Shown one piece after another: positions 8,346-20,300 of a stretch of 39,145 nucleotides of DNA. The stretch is from Flavipsychrobacter stenotrophus (GTDB taxonomy: Bacteria > Bacteroidota > Bacteroidia > Chitinophagales > Chitinophagaceae): assembly GCA_945902755.1 (NCBI GenBank), contig CAMDNC010000011.1, positions 1-39,145 on the forward strand, given 5' to 3'. The translations under genes and the position numbers were made by a program. The notes under the pieces are model-generated. The model did no database searches. It was given only the letters and a program-made list of their open reading frames with translations, and was not told the origin of the DNA. Positions within the stretch are counted from its first letter, which is position 1. Every line of letters starts with the position of its first letter.

Positions 8346-8394
8346 ATTATCAAGGAATGAAAGACACCCATCTGCAACCAAACACAGAATACTA

Positions 8395-11300
8395 CTATTT
8401 TCTCACTACAAAATGAAACACCTGATGGCCACTTCCATAAATAACTCTGAGCGAGTACAAACCACTGGCCAAATGTAAAGGCAACTGTATCGGTACGTTT
8501 ACAATACCATCTACAGCAGTAGCGGTTATAATTTGCACTTCTTTTCCCAACATATCTGCAATACGTATATCCATCTTGGCGCTATTGGCTGATTGTAGGC
8601 TTCCTTTTAGGATGAAGTTACCAGTATTAGGATTAGGCATCAACATTAAATGTCTATTCACCTGCCCCAAGTTTTGAACACCCACAGTGTTCACATATAT
8701 CACTTCCGACTTACTACCTACAATACCGTTGCACACACCTGACGACACCACTCTACAACTAACAGTATCAAGATTGGCAAATCCTCCATAAACAAATGTA
8801 TTAGTTGTAGCACCTACAATAGCCATACTGTTGATATACCACTGAAAACCAGGCACACTGCCAGCATTAGCTGCTACTGCCGTAAAAGTCACCTCATCAC
8901 CGGCATTGATAGTAAATGCTGGTGATGCATTGATAGTAACTGTAGGAAGAACATACGGCAATACCTCCAAAGTTATTGGTGTACTGAATGCTGTGTCGAT
9001 GAGACGACATCGCTCGTTAGACAACATTGCACAATACACCACATCACCATCGGCAGGCAGGTATGCATAGGTATCTCCTGAACCAGCAAAGCCACCATTG
9101 ACCAACCATCGGTAAACGGGAGACGTACCACCACCTGATGCAGTTGCAGTGAAGTTGGCGACAGAAAACTGACAAAGTGTGTCATTGGGTGTAGTAGCAA
9201 CTGTAATAGTGGGAATAATTGTAGACAACACAATAGGCATCGTAGTGTCATAAGCTACAGCGGGCACCGCACAACCTGCACTACTGGTGAGCCTGCATGT
9301 AATAATATCGCCAGCAGTAGGTGCATAAGAATAGGAAGCACCACTACCTGCGGCTACACCATTAACCTGCCACTGATAGGCTGGTGAACTGCCTGGCAAA
9401 TAGGTAGCTAATGTATAGGTAACTATATTACCGGAACATAAAGTGTCGCCGGATGAAGCAATGATATTAACAGCAGCGGGTGCTATGCTTATAGGATTGA
9501 CAATCGCGGCACCTGGCATGATACGGGTGCAACCAGTGGTCACATTAGTAGCCTTAACAGTATATGTACCTGCTGTGGTATGTAAACCAAAATTCAGTGC
9601 AGCCCCTGTACCAGTAAGGTAAGCAACAGGTATAGTACCATTGTATAACTGATATCCATAACCTACAGCAGAACCAGCTAGAGATATGGGTACACCTGTA
9701 CTGCCAATACAAAAAGTACCACCACCAGTTAGTAGATATGATACTGGCAACTGATTGACTGTGACAGGATGAGTGACCAAACAGCCTGATGGCATACTGT
9801 ATGAAATAACAGTAATACCCGGAGCATTGCCAATAACCTCGCCAGAAATAGTAACTGAAGCAACCGCTATGGCACTACTACTCCAAGTACCAGCAGGCAC
9901 AGTATTGGAGAGATAAATTGTATCCCCAGAACACACAGTGGCGGTACCTGCGATAGGTGATGACGGATGTACTGTGAGCGTTGTAGATGAAGAACAGCCA
10001 GTAGGAATGGTGTAAGTAATCGCTACTGTGCCTGCCGATAAAGACACAGCTGTACCCGTGGTTGGATTGATAGTTGCGATAGCCGAGTCACCGCTACTCC
10101 ACCATCCGCCAGGTGAAGTGCTACTATAAAATGCTGAAGCTCCTCTGCACACACTGGCTGGGCCCGAAATAGCCGTTGGCAAGGGATTGACAGTAATAAC
10201 TGTGGTGCGCGCACAACCAGTGGGTAACGTGTAGGTAACTGTAGTGGTACCCAAAGCCATACCTGTAAGTATACCACTGCCACCTCCAATGATGGCTATA
10301 GCAGTAGATGCAGTGCTCCATACACCACCTACCAAAGCATTGGATAAAACTGATGAGGCACCTAAACATACACTCCCAGAACCAGATATAAGCGATGGCA
10401 AGGGATGAACTGTAACTGCAATTGCCGCAAAACAACCAGTGGGCAACACATAACTAATTACAGCAACGCCAGCTGCAACACCGGTGACGATACCAGTAGA
10501 CGACACAACAGTAGCTACTGCTGGCGTAGAGGAAACCCAAGTACCACCTGAAGTAGCGCAAGCTAAAGTAGTATTGCCACCCGCACAAAGTGCAGTGCTC
10601 CCAGTAACTGCAGCAGGTGGCGCATTTACAAACACAATAGCATTGGTAAAACACCCAGTAGGTAAGGTATATGTGATAATGGACAAACCACTCGCTAAGC
10701 CAGTAACAATACCAGTAGCAGCATCTACACTCACCAATGTAGGCGTACCTGACCAACTACCACCTGCTACTGAATTACTTAGCGTAACTGAGGTGCCTGG
10801 GCATATACTGGCAACACCAGTGATAGATGGTGGGTTTGGGTTGACGCTGACCATTACCACTGCTCTACAACCTGTAGTAAGTGAATAAGAAATAGGAATA
10901 ACGCCAACAGCTATGCCTGACACAACGCCAGATGTACTAATTGATGCGATTGACGGACTGCCTGAGCTCCACACACCGCCTGAATGTGTATTAGAGAGTG
11001 CAGTAGTAGCACCTAAGCACACTAATGGCGCACCCGTAATGGCTGCTGGAGTAGTGTTGATAGTAACATTGTATGTTCGCATACAACCAGTGGGTGAAGT
11101 ATAAGTAATTGATGTACTACCAGTTCCAACACCTGTAAGAAGGCCTGTCACAGGATCTATTGTACCTATAGAAGGACTAGCAATACTCCATACACCACCC
11201 GGCGATGCAGAAGTTAATGTAGCAGATTGGGCTACGCATAGTGCTGCAGAGCCAGAAATGGGCGCTGGTAGTGGATTGACTGTAACGATTGCTGTGCGTA

Positions 11301-14300
11301 TACATCCTGTGGGTAAAGTATAGGTAACATAAGTGACACCAGCAGAAACTCCTGTAACTAAACCTGAAGCATTAATAGTAGCGATAGTAGTAGAGCTTAC
11401 CGACCATGTGCCTGTAGTGCTGGCAGTAGACAACAAAGTAGTGCTACCCTCACATACTGATAGCGTACCTGATATAGTAGTTGGTAACGGGTTGACTGTA
11501 ACGCTATATGTAGCAAAACAACCAGTAGGCAATGTGTAGGAGATAACAGCAATGCCAGCGGCAAATGCACTTACAACACCTGAACTTACGCCAATACCTA
11601 TAACTGGTGTAGCACTGCTAGACCAAGTACCGCCTGCTGAAGCAGACGCAAACATTGCATTGCCTCCTACACACAACTGCGATGGACCCGCAATAGGCAA
11701 AGGAAGTGGATGTACAGTAAATGGCAAAATACGGTAACAGCCAGTAGGCAATGTATATGACACATACCCAGTACCTGCACTTACACCAGTAACCAAACCA
11801 GGCGTAGCCCCCACTGCTGCAAAAACACCCGAACTACCCCACACACCTCCCGAGGTAGCATTAGTAAGTGCAACGGTGGCGCCCAAACAAACATTGTCTG
11901 CACCTGATATTGCAGCTGGTATAGCATTGACGGTCACTATTGCTACCGCTGTACAACCAGAGCCTAATGTATAAAGAACTGGAGCTATGCCCGGAGCTAG
12001 ACCACTTACCACACCTGTTACAGGGTTTATAGTGGCTACTGCAATGTTACCGCTGCTCCATACGCCACCAGCGGCAGTATTAGTGAGTATGGTATTAGCT
12101 CCCTCACATACTTGCAATGCCCCCGATATCAATCCTGGCAATGGATTGACGGTAAGTACTACAGAGCGAATACAACCTGTGGTTAACTGATAAGAAATAG
12201 ATGATGTACCAGCAGCAATAGCAGCTACCAAACCGGAAACTGCATCGATTGTTGCTACTGCAGTATTGCTACTGATCCACACACCACTAGGTGTGGTGCT
12301 AGCCAATGTAGACGTAGCTCCTTCGCACAAGGTAGCAGCACCAAAAATGGTTGCTGGCAAAGGTTGTATTGTGAGTAATGATGTGGTGACACAACCACTA
12401 GACATAGTGTAACTAATAGCTACCGTGCCTGCTGCTATACCTGTAACATCACCGGTGGAGTTGACACTAGCTATTGACGTATTACTGCTACTCCACGAAC
12501 CACCTGAAATTGGATTGGTTACTGACACTAAAGATGCGACACAAAGTGTGGCAGGTGCCGTAGAGGGCGCCAGAGCATTGACAGTAAGCAAACGTGATAC
12601 TACACAGCCAGTAGGAAGTGTATAACTAATCCGAGCCGTGCCGGCTGATATACCAGTTACCAATCCTGTACCTGCGGCAACCGCTATCGTAGTGTCGGTA
12701 GTAGTCCATATGCCACCTGCCAGAGTGTTGAACTGTGCTACTGATTGCCCTACACATACACTAGATGATCCGGTGATAGAAGATACAGGATTTACTGTTA
12801 CTACAGTTGTGGCAACGCACCCATTACCAAAAGTATAAGAAACTACAGTAGTACCAGCTGCGATACCAGACACAAAACCACCAGCTACAGACGCAACTGC
12901 TGGGCTACTGCTGCTCCACATACCACCCGATATAGGATAGGTGAGCGCTGTGGTGCTTCCCATACATACAGATGTCACACCACTGATTGCTGACAATGGC
13001 AATACAGTGACAACTGTGCTTGCCACACACCCTGAAGGCAAAGAATAAGAAACAACTGAAGTACCGGCACCTAAACCAGTTACTAATCCAGTACTACCAA
13101 TAACAGTTGCTATAGCTGTGTTACTGCTAGTCCATACCCCACCCGATATCGAATTGGAAAGCGGTGTGGAGAACCCAACACAGGTAGCAGCCGTACCAGT
13201 AGACGTTGCAAATGGATGTACAGTCACAGCTCTGGTGACTCTACACCCATAAGCAATGGTATAAGATATTAATGCAGTGCCCGGGGCTATTCCACTCAAT
13301 ACACCCGTACCACCTACCACGGTAGCTATAGATGTGTTACTACTGTTCCATGCACCACCGATTGTAGTGGAAGCAAGCGTCGTAGAAAGGCTGTTGCAAA
13401 CTGATGATGCACCAGTGATGGGGGCAGGTATTGGATGCACTGTAACTACCACTAGGGCACTACAACCTGCACCCAAAGTATAAGAAACAACAGCAGTACC
13501 AGCAGATACTCCGGTAACAATGCCTGATAAATCGACAGAAGCAACAGATGGAACAGATGAACTCCATACACCACCAACAGTAGTATTTGAAAGTGATGTC
13601 GTTTGCCCGGCACATACCCCTGCAGCACCTGTGGTAGCAGCGGGAATAGGATTCACAGTGACCGGCATTATCGCATAGCAACTGTTAGGCATATAATAGG
13701 TGATCACAGCAGTACCTGCCGACACACCCGACACTATACCTGTTCCGCTGACAGAAGCAATTGTGGGCAGTGAACTGCTCCAGATACCTCCAGTCGTTGT
13801 ATTGGACAATACAGAGGCTAACCCAATACATACACTAGGCGTACCTGATATAGGCGCAGGTGAGGGATTGACAGACACAACTCTTGTAGCATTACAACCT
13901 GTGCCTATCATGTAGGTGATAGTAGCTGTACCTACACTTACACCCGACACCAAACCGGTTGCGGCATCAATAGAAGCAACAGATGGGTTTGCACTTATCC
14001 ACGTGCCACCCCCTAATGCAGGGTCTGAGAGTGAGGTAGTGGCACCAGTACACACTGTAGCAACACCAGCTATTACAGATGGCAAAGGACTCACCGTTAC
14101 AACAACTGGCACCGCACAACCCGACGGCAATCTATAAGTAATACCGACAGTACCAGGAGATACACCAGATACTGCCCCAACAGTGGCGAGGACAGAAGCA
14201 GTAGATGGAGATGAACTACTCCAGGTTCCGCCAGATGGCGTACTCGATAACAAGGTAGTGTAGCCCACACATACGCTAGGCGCACCTGTTATAGCAGTAG

Positions 14301-17300
14301 GTACCACTTGTACTGTGATTACTTGTGTAACTGAACAACCAAGACCTAGGGTGTATGATATGGTAGTAGTGCCCAACGCTACTGCGCTTACAAAGCCTGT
14401 AGACGGATGAATAGTAGCGACGGAAGGATCGGTACTTGACCACACGCCACCAGATACAATATTTGAAAATACAGGGGTAGTACCAATACATATTGATGGA
14501 TTGCCCAAGATGGGTCCAGGCACAGAATTTACTGTTACCGAAGTAGTGGCTACACAACCAGTAGAGGGGGTGTAACTAATGGTAACAATACCTGCACTCA
14601 TGGCTGTGACTGTACCTGTGCTCGCACCTACTGTAGCTATAGATGGACTACTGCTACTCCATACACCGCCCGTAGTAGCCGATGATAATAATAAACTAGA
14701 ACCAGCGCAAATCGACACGCCACCACCAGTGATGGCAGCGGGTAACGGATTGACCGTAAACAAACGCGATACACTACATCCACCAGCCAAAGCATATTGA
14801 ATGGATACCAACCCAGGAGATACACCAGTTACCACACCAGTAGCCGAGCCGACTGTAGCAATTGATGCATTACTGGACGCCCACACACCTCCAGAAACAG
14901 CATTAGTTAGGGTAACAGAAAAACCAGGACAGACATTAGCCACACCACCTATAGGTGCTGGCAATGGTGCTACAGTAACTAATTTGGTGGCTCTGCAACC
15001 ACCCGGAAGTGTGTAGGTAATAGTAGCTGTGTTAACTGCATAGCCTATCGCTGCTCCCGATGTAGCATTGATGCCTGCAACCAACGGACTACTGCTACTC
15101 CATGTACCACCAGGTGTGCTGTGTGAATATACTGAAACTGCCCCAACACAAATGGTATTGCTGCCTGAAATAGGAGTAACCGCTGTAACAGTAACTACAG
15201 AGGTAGCCGTACAACCAGTAGCTAAGGTATAGGTTACTACAGCAGTTCCCACTGAAATAGGTGATACTACCCCCGTGGTGGGATTAACAGAAGCAATAAT
15301 AGCAGCAGTAGTGCTCCACCCGCCACCTGTAACAGAATTGGAAAGTAAAATATTAACTCCAGGACATGTTGGAACACTACCTGTAATAGCTGGAGGTAAT
15401 GGATTGACTGTTATGGTGCGCAGTGCTGTACAGCCCACGCCCAAGGTGTAGGTGATAACAGATGTACCTAATGAAATACCCGACACAATACCACCAGTAT
15501 CTATCGTTGCTACGGATACATTGCTGCTGGTCCATGTGCCTCCTAACGTAGCATTGGTAAGTGCGCTGGCAGTGCCTAGACATACAGATGCAGACCCGGC
15601 AATAGCCGCAGGTAGTGCATGCACCGTAAAGGAACGGGTAACCGCACACCCTGTTGGCAATGTATAAGCAATAGTCACCACGCCGGAATTAGACCCATTC
15701 ACTAACCCGGATGTAAGCCCTACACTAGCTATGGAAGTATTACTGCTAGCCCATGTGCCACCAGATGTGGCGCTAGTAAGCGTGGTATTTAGTCCTTGAC
15801 AAATTGCAGACAAACCCACAATAGATGCAGGCAGCGGATTGACTGTAATTGACCTTACAGCGAAACAACCTGTGTTGAGTGTGTAAGTAATAGTAGCTAC
15901 ACCTGCTGCTACACCAGACACTACACCTGTTATGGGCGCAACGGATGCAATAGTACCGATACTACTAGTCCATGTTCCCCCTACTACTGTATTTGTAAAT
16001 GTTGTACTGGAACCGACACATACAGCTGCTGCACCTGATATTGCAGTAGGTGTGTTATTGACTGTTACAACTCTTGTGGTGATACAACTAGTGGGTAATG
16101 TATAGGTGATAATTGTAGTGCCTGGCACAGCACCAATTACAATACCTGTGCTAGCGCCAATACCTGCTACTACTGTGGTACTACTCGTCCATACACCACT
16201 TGGTGTTGCACTGGTTAGTGGAGTAGGAGCTGAGATACAGATACTTGCAGTGCCCGTTATCGCGGCAGGTAATGGATTGACGGTGATAATACGGGAAGAA
16301 ACACAACCCAATGGCAACATATACGTAATAGCTGCTGTACCTGCAGCCAAACCCGTAACAACTCCACCAGCACTGATAGAAGCAATAAGTGGTGCACCTG
16401 AACTCCAACTTCCACCGGGTGTAAAATTGGTCATATTTACTGTATTGCCCACACACACAGTTGCTGCTCCTATAATGGTAGCAGGTAGAGCTGTGACACT
16501 GAGTGCCGCTGTAGTATTACAGCCAGTGGGTAATGTATAAGATATTATAGTAGCACCTCCAGCAATACCTGTAACTATACCAGAAGCTGATACTATAGTA
16601 CCCACTGCAGGCACACTACTGCTCCAAGTACCTCCAGTTGCTGTATTAGTGAACGAGGCAGTAGCATTTTGACAAATATTAGTTGGGCCAATAACAGGAC
16701 CGGGTAGAGGATGAACAGTAATAGTACGTGTAGCAGAACAAGCGGTAGGCAGGGTGTAACTAATGACTGCTGTACCTGCAGAAATACCACTTACTAAACC
16801 AGCAGTCGAGCTAACAGTTGCAACGGCTGTATTGCTGCTTGTCCAACTACCGCCTGTAGATGTTGTAGTATACAATGTTGAGGACCCCTCACATACAATA
16901 GACGAACCACTAATGGCGGACGGTAAAGGATTGACAACGACTAACGCGGTATTGAAACAGCCAGTTGGCAGGGTATAAGTTACACCAACAGTACCGGGCA
17001 CAACACCAGTTGCAATGCCAGACGCACTACCTATAATTGCAGTAGCCATGGCACTGCTCACCCATGTACCACCCGAAGGCATACTGCTCAAAGTAGCGCT
17101 TGTGCCCGGACAAATGTTAAGTGTGCCAGTGATAGCTGATGGTATAGGCAACACTGTAACAACAGTAGTAGCGACACATCCACTAGAAAGCATATAAGTA
17201 ATTGTGGCTGTACCTGAAGAAATACCAGATACCACGCCTGTGCTTGGAAGTACTGAAGCGACTGCTGTATTGCTGCTCGCCCATATACCAGCAGGTGTAG

Positions 17301-20300
17301 CGTTTCCAAGCGTGGTTGTCTGGAATTCACAAACGGATGTTGTGCCCGAAATAGCAGCCGGTGATGTATTTACAGTCATTGGCAAAGTGGCGATACAGCC
17401 TGTAGGCAATGTGTAAGTAATAATGAAAGTACCTGCAGTAATACCTGTTACAGTACCTGCACCTACCCCCGATGCTATAACGGTAGCGATTGGGACATTG
17501 CTACTAGTCCACGTACCCCCAACTGTCGTGTTGCTAAGCAATGTTGTAACACCAGTACATACAGTATTACTTCCATCTATTGCAGCTGGTAATGGGTGCA
17601 CCGTTGCTATGCTGGTAGTATTGCAACCAGTGGGTAACGAATAAGTAATGACTGTGGTGCCTGCCGAAAATCCCTGCACCATGCCTGTACTACTACCTAC
17701 TACAGCTACTGTTGTGTTGCTACTGCTCCATGTACCACCTGTGGTAGTACTATTTAAAACAGTGGTAAGCCCTTGACAAACCGTTAATGTACCAGAAATC
17801 GCATTAGGGACAGAGTGAACGGTAATGCTACGCACACTCCTGCACCCAGTAGGTAGTGTGTAGGTAGCAGTACCAGTACCTGCTGCCACACCAGTTAGCA
17901 ATCCGGTACTGACACCTAAAGCAGTTACCGTTACCACACTTATGTTGCTGCTACTCCATGTGCCTCCCAATGTTGCATTACTCAGTACGCTGGTCTGCCC
18001 AGTGCATACCGTAGCTATGCCTGTTATAGCAGCTGGCACAGGATTGACCGTAATGGTAGTTGTCTTAAAACAACCAGTAGTAGCTGTGTAAGATATAGTT
18101 ACGACACCTGCATTTACACCGGTTACTACTCCAGTTGCTGCACCTACATTTGCAATTGCCGTATTACTACTCGTCCAACTACCGGCAGCAGTGGCATTGG
18201 CGAGTGTTGTACTAATACCTACGCAAACTGTTGTGGCACCTGTAATATCGGCAGGAAGTGGAAATACAGTTACTGTTCTGCTAGCAACGCAACCTGTAGC
18301 CAGCGTATAACTTATGACTGCTGTACCAAGCCCCACACCATTTACAATACCTGTTGCAGCACCTACTACTAAAACACTAATATTAGTAGAAGACCATGTA
18401 CCTCCCAAAGCAGTGTTCGTTAGCGTTGTTGCTGCACCTAAACAGGTAGTGGTATCTCCGGATATAGCTGATAATGGATTGACAGTGATAGTTCGTGTAG
18501 CTATGCATCCAGTACCGGTAAGCCGGTAGGATATTGTGGCAATACCATTTGCAATACCAGTCACTACTCCAGTAGCAGATCCTACAGTAGCTATTGTGGT
18601 GATGCCGCTTTGCCAAGTACCACCGGTAGTAGCATTAGCAAGTGTAATAGACTGAGTCGCACATACAACTGACGGACCAGTTATAACAGCTGGTAACGGC
18701 TGCACAGTAACCTGCCGCACAGCTCTGCAACCCACTCCTATGGAATAAGTAATGTTGGCAGTGCCTAATGCTAGACCATTAACTACTCCGGAAAAAGTAT
18801 CTACGTCGGCTACAGTGGTGTTACTACTACTCCACGTACCACCAGCAACAGCATTTTGCAATGTATCCGTAGTACCCAAACATACATTAGCATCGCCCGT
18901 AATGGCAGGGGGACTATTGCTTACAGTGACAACCGATATGGCTGCACAACTTGCTCCTAATATATAACTTATAGCTGCTGTACCAGTAGATACTCCAGTC
19001 ACCAAACCGGTAGCAGAGCCCACTACTGCAACTGCTGTATTACCACTTACCCACGTACCACCTGCCGCACTGTTAGTTAATGTAGTGCTGATACCGGTAC
19101 ACAAATTCAGCGCACCAGAAGTAATACCTGGAGCAGGATTGACCGAAACCACCGATGTGGCAGCGTTGCTGCAAGCGCCTGCTGTTGACGTAGCGGTATA
19201 TGTGATAACCGAGGGAGAAATAATACCCGTAGGATATACATAAACCGTATTCGTAGCGGTACCCGCGACATAAGGTATTGTGTGGGCTGCATCGTTATAA
19301 AGATGGGTAACAGGCGACCAAGTGGGTGTTACTATTCCCGTTACCCCAGTAATAAGAATATTATCTACAGCCCAATAATAGCCAAATGTTGACCTGTAAT
19401 TGAATCTGATTCTCACATTAGTGTTACCCAAATAAGCATTTAGCGAAAAAGACTGACCAACAAATGACATCTTGCCACCTACACTAGCACCCAAATAGTT
19501 GTTGATTACCGTCCACGTAGATCCTCCATTAGTAGATATCTCTAAATTTACATTAATATCACCTGCAGCCCAATAATCATACGCATGCTGAAACGTGAGT
19601 GTGGCGGCTGAGTATAAAGCCAATGAAAAAGAGGGCGAGGTGAGCCGGGTAGATAACGTAGAGGATGAACCAGAAGTATCGGCATTAGCCATTACAAAAG
19701 TACTCGAGTCGGGGCTTCGATACCAACCCTGCTCGTTTAGGTAACTGTCTGCACATGCCTTCCACTCTGAGCCGTGCAGTATATTTATACTACCCACAGT
19801 ATCTACCGTCCATGGAGCCACGCCAGAGTTAAAGTTTTGTGATAAAATAGTGGTAGGCGCTACCCCAGTGGCGGCATTGATAGTAAGCCCAGTGGCATCG
19901 CATATAGTAGAAACTGTAGGCGTAAGTGCAGGTGCCAATGGTGGATTATTGATGAAGATGGTCTTTCTGGACGCACAGCCACCAGCAGTGTAAGATACCA
20001 TAGTAGTACCTGCAGCTATACCTGTTACTACGCCAGATGTACTGATTGTGGCTGCCGATGGTATAGTGCTGCTCCATACCCCCCCACTGGTAGCACATGC
20101 TTGCGTTATGGTATTGCCTGGACACACATTACTGAGTCCAGTTATCGGCGCAGGTGCCACAAGCACTGTAGCTGTTATCGTATTAGAGAAAACGGGGTTG
20201 GTGGTTACACAACCTACACTACTATTCATACGGCAACTAATAGTATTGCCATTAGCCAGTGAATTATTAGTATAACTGCTACCTATGGATACATCTATTC

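Noticed and set aside
8300-8394. Terminator for the giant gene
   Set aside because: On the minus strand the candidate stem (GTGGA/TCCAC) is 5 bp and is not followed by a T run; the T8 tract lies on the other strand.
9740-19132. CRISPR-like regular repetition
   Set aside because: Units are about 218 bp, protein-coding, and diverged; there are no short identical repeats with unique spacers.
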